Position numbers and translations under genes: made by a program. A DNA stretch of 21,664 nt, taken from VGBK01 sp043810615. Its GTDB lineage: Bacteria > Actinomycetota > Acidimicrobiia > Spongiisociales > UBA11373. Below the pieces are notes generated by a model. It was not told where the DNA came from. It saw only the letters and a program-made list of their open reading frames with translations, and did no database searches. The DNA lies in contig JBDROA010000130.1 of the NCBI GenBank assembly GCA_043810615.1, forward strand, positions 1-21,664, read 5' to 3'. Positions 6,875 through 13,533 of this stretch are shown one piece after another; positions within the stretch are counted from its first letter, which is position 1; every line of letters starts with the position of its first letter.

Positions 6875-7567
6875 ATGCCCACCCGCCACTTCACCCCGGG
6901 CCTCTTCGGCTTCCTGCGCGACCTGGCCGAGCACAACGAGCGTCCCTGGTTCAAGGCGAGCCAGGAGCGTTACGAGGAACTGGTGCGTCGGCCCGCCCTG
7001 GTATTCGTCGAGGACCTCGCCGAGCCACTCCTCGGCATCAGCCGCCACTTCACCGCCGACCCCCGTCCCATAGGAGGGTCTCTCTTCCGCATCCAACGCG
7101 ACACGCGCTTCTCCAAGGACAAGACGCCGTACAAGACCCACACCGGTCTGCACTTCCGCCACGTGGCCACCCGCGAGGACGTGCATGCCCCCGGCTTCTA
7201 CCTGCACCTCGAGCCGGGGAACTGCTTCGCCTCTCTCGGTCTCTGGCAGCCGGCCTCGGCGCACACTCAGGCCATTCGTGAGGCCATCGCCGGACGCTCC
7301 GAAGCCTGGGTGAGCGCCACCCGCCGGCCTCCGTTCTCCACGGTGTACGCCATGGGCGACGGCAATCCCCTCCTCCGCCCGCCGCAGGGGTTCGCCCCCG
7401 GCCATCCCCTTCTCGACGACCTGAAACGTCGCGACTTCACCGCCTCCACCCGCCTCACCCAGGCCCGGGTGACGGCCCCCGGCTTCCTCGACGACTACGC
7501 GACGACGATGCGGGCCGGCGTGCCGTTCATGCGCTTCCTCTGCGACGCGTTGGGCCTGGCCATCTGA
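6875..7567 (+). CDS. DUF2461 family protein
   Basis: A 230-residue cytosolic protein, close to the usual family length. Seen near the N-terminus is FTPGLFGFLRDLAEHNERPWF, and in the middle the family hallmark FRIQRDTRFSKDKTPYKTH (about residues 71-89), followed by FYLHLEPGNCFASLGLW. The start ATG 6875 is chosen because homologues begin just before this FxPxxFxFLxxLxxNNxxxWF block and because of the -10 box 6 nt upstream. The biochemical role of DUF2461 is unknown. It stands alone, after the surface-protein pseudogene and before the PAS kinase. Confidence 0.88.
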   Translation: MPTRHFTPGLFGFLRDLAEHNERPWFKASQERYEELVRRPALVFVEDLAEPLLGISRHFTADPRPIGGSLFRIQRDTRFSKDKTPYKTHTGLHFRHVATREDVHAPGFYLHLEPGNCFASLGLWQPASAHTQAIREAIAGRSEAWVSATRRPPFSTVYAMGDGNPLLRPPQGFAPGHPLLDDLKRRDFTASTRLTQARVTAPGFLDDYATTMRAGVPFMRFLCDALGLAI

Positions 7568-7712
7568 GCCACCGCGCGCTCCGAGGACCGGGCCGGACCG
7601 GGCCTCCGGAAGCCGGCCACGGCGCACCACCCGGTGTCGGTACGCCTCTCTTTCTCCCGCTTCCGGGCTTCGTTCTCCTCAAACTCGCGCCGGAGCCCTC
7701 CGATACAGCAGG

Positions 7713-9011
7713 ATGGCCGTCCCCGAGACTGCTCCCGGTACTGGTTCCCCATCGCGGGCGCTGCGGGGCGTCACCACCCTGATCGCGGTGGCATTGCTGT
7801 TCGTCGTCGCCGCCGCGGCTACCGGGTTGGCCCTCTACAACGAGATATGGCCCTGGCTCACCCACACCGCCGGCGCCTCGTGCCTCGCCGGAGTCGCCGC
7901 CCTCGCCCAGCACCGCCACGATCGCCGTTACCGCCGCCTGCTCGACGGGGTCCCTGTGGGCCTGTACCGCACGGCGCCCGACGGCCGCATCGTCGATGTG
8001 AACCCGGCCCTGGCCCGCCTCTTCGGGTTCGAGACCCCGGCTGAACTCCTCGCCGCCCCGGCCCGCTCGGTCTACGTCGATCCGGCAGACCGCGATCGCT
8101 GGATGTCCCGGGTGAACCAGGCGCAGGGCCCGATCGAGGCAGAACTCCTGATGCGGCACCGCGACGGAACGCCGATTTGGGTCCGCGACCGGGTGGTGCC
8201 GGTGCGCGACCGACGCGGCCGGGTGCGCTGCTACGAGGGGCAGTTGGAGGACATCACCGACGAGAAGCAGCACCGCGAGCAACTCGAGGCCGCGCTGCGC
8301 TCCAAGATCGAACTCATCGGCACGGTGAGCCACGAACTGCGCAACCCGCTCACCACAATCGTCGGCTACGCCCACCTGCTGAGCGAAGCTCGCGACCCGG
8401 GCTCGGCCGAGCAGGCCGAGATGGCCGCCGTGGTGAAACAGCAGGCCGAGGATGTGGCCAACATCGTCGAGGACCTGCTCACCGCTGCTCAGGCCGACGC
8501 CGGGACCCTGCGGGTCGTCTCCGCCCCGCTGGACCTTGCCGACGAGGCGCATCGGGCCCTGGCCGGGCTCAGCGACCGCCACGCCGGCACGCTGGAGGTC
8601 GTGACCCCGCCGGCGCCGGCCCTGGGCGATGCCATGCGAGTCCGTCAGATCGTGCGCAATCTGGTGGTCAATGCCATCGTCCACGGCGGCGAGCACATCC
8701 GCGTCGCCACGACCCGAGACGCGCAACAGGCCCGGCTCGTGGTGACCGACGACGGCCCCGGCCTGGCACCGGGCGACGAGCAGCGGGTGTTCGAGCCCTT
8801 CCAGCACGGCGATCGGGAGACCCGCGGTCATGCCTCGGTGGGCCTGGGGCTCACCATCTCCCGCCAGTTGGCCCGGCTGATGGGCGGGGACCTCACCTAC
8901 CGCCGGGAAGGCAGCTTGACCGTGTTCCGCCTGGTCCTCTCCGGGCGGCACGTCCCGCCCTCCGGCCGCGTAGATCGGCCCCGGGTGCGCACCGGAGCGC
9001 CGGTGGCGTAG
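7713..9011 (+). CDS. Membrane PAS-domain sensor histidine kinase
   Basis: A 432-residue protein. Two hydrophobic segments (about 20-41 and 48-66) with almost no extracytoplasmic loop are followed by a PAS domain (about 74-182, with GRIVDVNPALARLFGF). The HisKA helix has the phosphoacceptor His207 in SHELRNPL, and the ATPase domain shows N316-N320, DDGPG (346-350) and GLGL (377-380). It autophosphorylates in response to a signal sensed in the membrane or by PAS. No response regulator is adjacent, so it is an orphan kinase here. ATG 7713 lacks a clear ribosome site; a good upstream alternative is not seen. A long minus-strand frame over it is a shadow. Confidence 0.92.
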   Translation: MAVPETAPGTGSPSRALRGVTTLIAVALLFVVAAAATGLALYNEIWPWLTHTAGASCLAGVAALAQHRHDRRYRRLLDGVPVGLYRTAPDGRIVDVNPALARLFGFETPAELLAAPARSVYVDPADRDRWMSRVNQAQGPIEAELLMRHRDGTPIWVRDRVVPVRDRRGRVRCYEGQLEDITDEKQHREQLEAALRSKIELIGTVSHELRNPLTTIVGYAHLLSEARDPGSAEQAEMAAVVKQQAEDVANIVEDLLTAAQADAGTLRVVSAPLDLADEAHRALAGLSDRHAGTLEVVTPPAPALGDAMRVRQIVRNLVVNAIVHGGEHIRVATTRDAQQARLVVTDDGPGLAPGDEQRVFEPFQHGDRETRGHASVGLGLTISRQLARLMGGDLTYRREGSLTVFRLVLSGRHVPPSGRVDRPRVRTGAPVA

Positions 9012-9091
9012 AACGGGACGCGCCCCGGGAGGCGCCGGGAGCGGACCGAGATCAGAGCCGGTGCCGCCGCCGGCCGGGCCCCCTCCCTCGA

Positions 9092-9349
9092 TCAGACCAT
9101 GTCGAGGTCGGCCGTCAGCAGGGCCCGCTCCTCCTCGTCGGCCACGGCCGCTGCCTGTTCGCGGGCTCGCGCCAGCCACGCGGCCCGCTGTCCCTCGTTC
9201 CCGGCCACCGCGGCCGCCCGCGCCAGCGCCTCGCAGGCGTAGCCCACGTGGAACGGGCCCAGGGCGGTCGCCAGCAGTTCCGGACCCTGCTCCGGCGTGC
9301 GCTCGGCCTCGAGCAGTTCCCAGGCACGGTTGAACAGGTCGGCGGCCAT
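9092..9349 (-). CDS. Small helical protein, hypothetical
   Basis: An 85-residue acidic, Ala-rich, probably all-helical protein beginning MAADLFNRAWELLE and containing YACEALARAAAVAG and AAWLARAREQAAAVADEEE. These helix pairs recall actinobacterial TPR-like proteins of unknown function. The same frame continues upstream through PEPQEIARRHRW, which may be part of the real protein, but no start with a ribosome site is found there; ATG 9347-9349 is provisional. It is convergent with the PAS kinase, whose stop is 80 nt away. Confidence 0.5.
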   Translation of the reverse strand: MAADLFNRAWELLEAERTPEQGPELLATALGPFHVGYACEALARAAAVAGNEGQRAAWLARAREQAAAVADEEERALLTADLDMV

Positions 9350-9495
9350 CCAGCGATGCCGGCGTGCGATCTCCTGCGGTTCGGGCGTTTCGGGCCTGCG
9401 CCAACAGTGTCGGCCGCCGCGGCGGCATCCGCTCCCTCGAAGCTCCACCGCCCAAACGGCGGGCCGCGGTACCCTGGCGACGAAGGAGGAGGCCA

Positions 9496-9729
9496 ATGGG
9501 GAAGAACCGTAAGAAGCTCTGGTCCGACATGAGCCGCGGTCGGCAGACGGCGACCGTGCTGGCCTCGATCGTGCAGATCAGCCTCCTCGCCGCCGCTCTG
9601 TGGGACATCGCCCACCGCCCCGCCGCCGGGGTGAACGGCAGCAAGCGAGCCTGGACCGCCGCCTCGTTCGTCAACTTCGCCGGGCCGATCGCCTACTTCC
9701 TGTTCGGCCGCAAGCGCCCCGCGGCCTAG
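9496..9729 (+). CDS. Small PLDc_N-type membrane protein
   Basis: A 77-residue protein with a basic N-terminus (MGKNRKKLW), a membrane segment at about 19-37, then WDIAHRP, GSKRAWTAASFVNFAGPIAYFLFGRK. The second half matches the phospholipase D nuclease N-terminal (PLDc_N) domain, a two-helix membrane module often found alone in actinobacteria; no catalytic HKD domain is present. ATG 9496 follows AAGGAGGAGG (9483-9492), and TACCCT at 9470-9475 is a plausible -10, giving a leader of about 14 nt. The role is unknown. Confidence 0.82.
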   Translation: MGKNRKKLWSDMSRGRQTATVLASIVQISLLAAALWDIAHRPAAGVNGSKRAWTAASFVNFAGPIAYFLFGRKRPAA

Positions 9730-9741
9730 CGGCCTCCGGTC

Positions 9742-10290
9742 TCAGGCCGGCAGTGACAGCGCCAGGTCGCCGGCGCAGCGGCCGGTGCGGTGCATGAGGC
9801 ATGCCTCCACCGCCGGCTCCGCCCGGGGGCGCACCCCGAGGGCCTCGAGCCAGCACTCCACCCGGTAGATCACCCCGCAGCCATAGCCGTCGAGCCATCC
9901 GTAGCGCCGCATCCCCTTGTAGGCAAAGCACTCCCCCGGATCCCACTCCCAGTGGAGGAGGCCGTCTCCCGCCGTCACCCGCAGGTGGGCGGACACCGAC
10001 TCCGGGGTGACCAGGCGAATGCCGGCGGCCACGAAACGAGCCACGGCGGCGGGATCCCGCAGACCGGCGGGGCCCACCCCGAGCGCCTCGGCCAGGCGGC
10101 TCACCTCGAAGGGCGCCATGGCGCGAATGGCGGCGCGGTTCAAGGCGTTAGCGGGGTCGATCCTGAGGGCGCGGGCGGCCTCGTCGAACCACATGCCGTC
10201 GTGGGTGAGCCAGCCCTTGGCCACCAGGTCGCGCACCTGCTCCCGGGTGAGCCGGTGGAGGGGATCGTCGCCGGGATGGTCGCCGCCCAT
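9742..10290 (-). CDS. DUF6125-like protein with conserved Cys/His cluster
   Basis: A 182-residue protein with LTREQVRDLVAKGWLTHDGMWF near the N-terminus (14-35) and NRAAIRAMAPFEVSR (51-65). The C-terminal part holds Cys121, Cys138 (GYGCGVIYRVECWLEALG), Cys164, His167 and Cys172 (CLMHRTGRC), possible metal or cluster ligands. This resembles the DUF6125 / L-2-amino-thiazoline-4-carboxylate hydrolase-like group, mostly seen in anaerobes and environmental genomes; activity is not established. ATG 10288-10290 has no clear ribosome site, but CAGAAT lies 6 nt upstream as a weak leaderless -10. It is divergent from the flavin operon. Confidence 0.65.
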   Translation of the reverse strand: MGGDHPGDDPLHRLTREQVRDLVAKGWLTHDGMWFDEAARALRIDPANALNRAAIRAMAPFEVSRLAEALGVGPAGLRDPAAVARFVAAGIRLVTPESVSAHLRVTAGDGLLHWEWDPGECFAYKGMRRYGWLDGYGCGVIYRVECWLEALGVRPRAEPAVEACLMHRTGRCAGDLALSLPA

Positions 10291-10492
10291 AACGCCATTC
10301 TGCCCTGCCCCGGCCGAAGGCGCCCGCTTACCGCTCGGCCACCACCACCTCGAGGTCGCCGGTCTCTACCCGGCCTTGCGGGGGCGGCCCGCCTGTCGCC
10401 CACCGAGGCGCTGCGCACCACCTGATGCGTGGCGGAGGCCCCACCGCAGGGCGGTCGGGGCCTCCACGTCGCTCTTCGCCGCAGCGGCGGCT

Positions 10493-10518
10493 TTCACCAC
10501 ATCTTCATGCGCTCTTCA
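10493..10518 (+). promoter_or_regulatory. Three TTCA direct repeats at 11-bp spacing, OmpR/PhoP-like operator
   Basis: TTCACC (10493), TTCATG (10504) and TTCACG (10515) begin exactly 11 bp apart. Direct repeats with one helical turn spacing are how OmpR/PhoB-family regulators bind, and actinobacterial PhoP boxes use TTCA-cored 11-bp units. The set lies 36 nt before the proposed start of the ferric-reductase-like gene, near where a -35 would be. No response regulator gene adjoins it. Confidence 0.45.
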
Positions 10519-10553
10519 CGGCCCACAAACCTGCCCCCGCCAACATCTCTTCC

Positions 10554-11966
10554 GTGATCACCCAGACGCGCCCCGAGAGCGACACGAACCCGGCCGACCC
10601 CCGCCCGGCTCCTCGCCCGGCCTCACCCGCGGCCCGCCCTCGGTTCCGGCGGCGCCGGGCCTGGACCGGCCCGTTCTTCGTCCTGGCCAACGCCGCCGCC
10701 ATCACCGCCTGGTGGGTGTCCCACGGCGGCCCGGCGCAGTTTGGGTCGCTGGCCGGCGACATGGTCGCCCTCGGGCAGATCACCGCCCTGCTGGGCACCT
10801 TCGCCGTCCTGGTCCTGCTGGTGCTCATCTCCCGTCTGCCGTGGGTGGAGCGGCGCTACGGGATGGATCATCTCAACCACTGGCATCGCTGGGTGGGCAT
10901 CACTGCGACCACCTTGCTCACCGCCCACGTCGCTGCCTCCACCGCCGGGTTCGCCGCGGCCACGGGGAGTGGCCTCGTCGGCCAGATGGCCGACTTCGTT
11001 CTCTACTACCCCAACCTGCTGGCCGCCGCCGCCGGGTTCGCCGTGCTCGTGCTCGTGGCGGTCACCTCGGCCCGCTCCCTGCGCCGGCGTCTGCGCTACG
11101 AGACCTGGTGGCTGCTCCACCTGTACGCCTACCTCGCCGTGGCCCTCTCCTTCGCCCACCAGATCACTCTGGGCAGCGACCTGTCGGGCGATCCCTGGTT
11201 CCGGGCCTACTGGATCGTCCTGTTCAGCGGCACCGCCGCCGCCTTGCTCTGCTACCGATGGCTGCTCCCCCTCGGCCGGGCCATCCGCTACCGCCTCCGG
11301 GTGGCCACAGTCCGCGAGGCGTCGGCCGACGTGGTCACAATCACACTGCGGGGACGAGGTCTCCATCGCCTGCCCGTGGAGGCCGGCCAGTTCTTCCTGT
11401 TGCGCTTCCTGCGCGGCGACCGCTGGTGGAAGGCGCACCCCTTCTCTCTCTCGGCCATACCCGATGGCCACAGCCTCCGCTTCACCATCAAGGCCCTGGG
11501 CGATGACAGCGCCGGCCTGCGCCACATCCCGGTGGGGACACCGGTGATGGCCGAAGGCCCGTACGGAGCGTTCACCCTGGCCCGGGCTACCCGAGAGCGG
11601 CTGGCCCTCATTGCTGGCGGCATCGGCATCGCCCCCATCCGCTCCCTGCTGGAGGCCCTCCACCACCCGCCGGGCGACGTGGCCGTGCTCTACCGCGCCC
11701 GCCGGCACGACGACGCCGTCCTCCTCGACGAGGTGGCCACCCTGGCCGGGGCGAAGCAGTACCCCCTATTCGTCTCCTACAGCCGCGGCACCTCCCCCAC
11801 CCCCAACCCCCTTCGCCCCGAGGCCCTACGGCAGGCGATACCGGACATTGCCGAGCGCACCGTCTTCGTCTGCGGGCCCGCGGCCATGATCGACGCCGCC
11901 CGAGCGGGCCTGCACGCGGCCGGCGTCCCCCGCTCCCAGATCGTCTACGAGCGGTTCGGCTACTGA
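10554..11966 (+). CDS. Ferric-reductase-like di-haem transmembrane flavoprotein
   Basis: A 470-residue membrane oxidoreductase. Residues 1-35 are Pro/Arg-rich and cytosolic. The membrane domain (about 38-240) carries His pairs spaced 14 and 13 residues (His111/His125 and His189/His202), as for two haem b. An FNR-like part follows: HPFSLS (295-300) for FAD, EGPYG (334-338), GGIGIAP (355-361) for NAD(P)H, and CGP (440-442). It should carry electrons from cytosolic NAD(P)H across the membrane to an acceptor outside, perhaps the FMN protein encoded 10 nt downstream. The start is the GTG at 10554; the open frame upstream to 10425 is low-complexity, with no ribosome site. It is the first gene of the flavinylation operon. 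Confidence 0.88.
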   Translation: MITQTRPESDTNPADPRPAPRPASPAARPRFRRRRAWTGPFFVLANAAAITAWWVSHGGPAQFGSLAGDMVALGQITALLGTFAVLVLLVLISRLPWVERRYGMDHLNHWHRWVGITATTLLTAHVAASTAGFAAATGSGLVGQMADFVLYYPNLLAAAAGFAVLVLVAVTSARSLRRRLRYETWWLLHLYAYLAVALSFAHQITLGSDLSGDPWFRAYWIVLFSGTAAALLCYRWLLPLGRAIRYRLRVATVREASADVVTITLRGRGLHRLPVEAGQFFLLRFLRGDRWWKAHPFSLSAIPDGHSLRFTIKALGDDSAGLRHIPVGTPVMAEGPYGAFTLARATRERLALIAGGIGIAPIRSLLEALHHPPGDVAVLYRARRHDDAVLLDEVATLAGAKQYPLFVSYSRGTSPTPNPLRPEALRQAIPDIAERTVFVCGPAAMIDAARAGLHAAGVPRSQIVYERFGY

Positions 11967-11976
11967 AAGGCGTCAC

Positions 11977-12459
11977 ATGAAGCGCGTCCTCACCGCCCTC
12001 ACCCTCACGATCGCCGGTCTGGCTGCGGTCCTCGGTTTCAAGACGAGAGAGGCCCCGCCCATCGCCGAGGCAACCGCTTCCACCACCGGGGAGACGACGG
12101 CCACCTCACCGGTGGCCTCCATCGCCTCGGGTCCGGCGGCGGCGGCGCCCACCACGATGGCCGCGCTGGGAGCGGCGCCCGGCTACATCCGGGTCGAGGG
12201 GCCGGCGATCCAAACCCCCTTCGGTCCGGTGCAGGTGACGGCGGTCCTCTCCGGCACCGAACTGGCCGACGTCGTCGTCCTCCAACTCCCCAGCGGCGAC
12301 CCACACAACGACTCGATCAACGCCTTCGCAGCGCCGCAACTACGAGAGATGGCCCTCGAGGCGCAAAGCGCCGACATCGACGTGGTGTCGGGTGCCACCT
12401 TCACCTCGCTCGCCTACGCCGAGTCGCTCCAGGCCGCCCTCGACGCGGCCGGGATCTGA
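11977..12459 (+). CDS. Membrane-anchored FMN-binding domain protein
   Basis: A 160-residue protein with an N-terminal signal anchor (MKRVLTALTLTIAGLAAVLG), an Ala/Thr/Pro linker (about 28-65) and an FMN_bind domain (about 68-160). The segment D135-VV-SGATFT matches the flavinylation motif Dxx(S/T)GA(S/T)x(S/T), so FMN is expected to be bound through a phosphodiester to Thr143. AAAGG lies 8 nt before ATG 11977. The two positive residues before the helix predict the domain outside the membrane. It is the likely electron partner of the reductase upstream and the substrate of the ApbE encoded 2 nt downstream. Confidence 0.9.
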   Translation: MKRVLTALTLTIAGLAAVLGFKTREAPPIAEATASTTGETTATSPVASIASGPAAAAPTTMAALGAAPGYIRVEGPAIQTPFGPVQVTAVLSGTELADVVVLQLPSGDPHNDSINAFAAPQLREMALEAQSADIDVVSGATFTSLAYAESLQAALDAAGI

Positions 12460-12460
12460 C

Positions 12461-13246
12461 GTGAGCCCGGGGCCGGCAGAACGGCGGCGGGTGGAGCGGG
12501 TAATGGGCACCGCGGTGAGTGTCGCCGTGCCGGGCGGGTGCCCTTCCACGCTGCTGGACGAGGTCTTCGCCTGGTTCCGCCGGGTGGACCGCACCTTCAG
12601 CGTGCACCGCAGCGACAGCCAGGTCTCCCGTGTCTCGGCGCGAGCGCTCCCCCCGGGAGAGGCTCACCCCCTGGTCGATGAGGTCCTCGACCGCTGCGTG
12701 GAGTTGTTCCTGGGCACCGATGGCTGGTTCGACGCCTGGCCCGACGGCCCGGAGGGGCGGGTGGACCCATCCGGGTACGTCAAGGGCTGGAGCGTCGACG
12801 TAGCCGCCGCCCTCCTCCAGGGAGCCGGCATCACCGACTACTGCATCTCCGCCGGCGGCGACGTGCGCGCCGCCGGGTGCGGCCCCCACGGCGGGCCCCG
12901 GCGCGTCGGCGTGCGGCACCCCTTCGAACGACGGGCGGTGGCCGCGGTGCTCCACGCCGGCGATCGGGCCGTGGCCACCTCCGGGGCCTACGAGCGCGGG
13001 CCCCATGTCTGGGGCTGCGGCGACGGCAACCTCCTCAGCGCCACGGTGGCCGGGCCGAGGCTCGGTCTGGCAGACGCCCTGGCCACGGCCCTCTTCGCCG
13101 CCGACGGGCAGGCCTACCCCTGGTTCCACCGCTTCGACGGCTATCACTACCTCACGATCGGCACGGACCATCGCGTCCGCTGGACCCCCGGACTCGACCC
13201 CTTTCTGGCATCGCCCGAACCTTGTTTAGGGATCCCCGCCTCCTAG
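12461..13246 (+). CDS. apbE: FAD:protein FMN transferase, short ApbE form
   Basis: A 261-residue protein that moves FMN from FAD onto Thr/Ser of flavinylated proteins. Family marks are MGTAVSV (15-21), DPSGYVKGWSVD (102-113), SAGGDVRAAG (130-139), TSGAYERG (173-180) and the Mg2+-site region SATVAGP...ADALATALF (193-212). GTG 12461 begins 1 nt after the FMN-protein stop, so translation is coupled. It lacks the signal peptide and lipobox of classical periplasmic ApbE and is shorter than the usual 330 or so residues, which implies a cytosolic enzyme even though its likely target is anchored outside. Confidence 0.9.
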   Translation: MSPGPAERRRVERVMGTAVSVAVPGGCPSTLLDEVFAWFRRVDRTFSVHRSDSQVSRVSARALPPGEAHPLVDEVLDRCVELFLGTDGWFDAWPDGPEGRVDPSGYVKGWSVDVAAALLQGAGITDYCISAGGDVRAAGCGPHGGPRRVGVRHPFERRAVAAVLHAGDRAVATSGAYERGPHVWGCGDGNLLSATVAGPRLGLADALATALFAADGQAYPWFHRFDGYHYLTIGTDHRVRWTPGLDPFLASPEPCLGIPAS

Positions 13247-13249
13247 CCT
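13222..13249 (+). promoter_or_regulatory. Candidate promoter of the copper genes, overlapping the apbE 3' end
   Basis: TTGTTT (13222-13227) and TAGCCT (13244-13249) are 16 bp apart and would give a leader of about 58 nt before the CopZ-like gene. GGGATCCC (13229-13236) in the spacer is palindromic and could be part of a copper-repressor site, but it does not clearly match a CsoR box. Confidence 0.35.
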
Positions 13250-13313
13250 GAGCGAGCCCACCCCAACCGCGGGCAACAGATCCTCATCCCCCCGACCGGA
13301 GGAGCGAAGACGG

Positions 13314-13526
13314 ATGACCGAGATCACCCTGTCCGTGCCGAGCATCCACTGCCACCACTGCAAGATGGCCATCGAAGGCACCGTCGGCCTGCTGGCCGGC
13401 GTCGGGCGCGCCGCGGTCGACGTGCCCTCGGCCACCGTGGCCCTGTCGTTCGAGGCCCCGGCCACCCTGGACCAGATCGTCGCCGCCATCGAGGGGCAGG
13501 GCTACTCCGTTCCCGCCCGGGCCTGA
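13314..13526 (+). CDS. Copper chaperone, heavy-metal-associated domain (CopZ-like)
   Basis: A 70-residue single HMA domain. The metal loop is SIHCHHCKMAIE with Cys13 and Cys16 (CxxC) flanked by His, and the C-terminal half shows the Ile-Glu-Gly-Gln-Gly-Tyr block typical of the fold. GGAGGAG sits 9 nt before ATG 13314. It probably delivers Cu+ in the cytosol to the ATPase encoded 7 nt downstream. The CHHC loop differs from the MxCxxC of most copper chaperones, so other soft metals are not excluded. Confidence 0.9.
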   Translation: MTEITLSVPSIHCHHCKMAIEGTVGLLAGVGRAAVDVPSATVALSFEAPATLDQIVAAIEGQGYSVPARA

Positions 13527-13533
13527 CCCTGCC

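Noticed and set aside
9012..9091. GC-rich inverted sequences between the PAS kinase and the small helical gene as a terminator
   Set aside because: Only 5-6 bp imperfect stems are found (for example GCCGG with CCGGC), no better than expected at this GC content.
7527..9674. Long minus-strand open frame (715 codons) over the PAS kinase
   Set aside because: It is antisense to a clear histidine kinase, has no recognisable domain, and such frames are expected where third positions are mostly G or C.
10327..10371. Minus-strand peptide RVETGDLEVVVAER ending in TAA, reminiscent of aspartyl-tRNA synthetase
   Set aside because: Only about 14 residues are suggestive, with nothing recognisable before them; too short to separate from chance.
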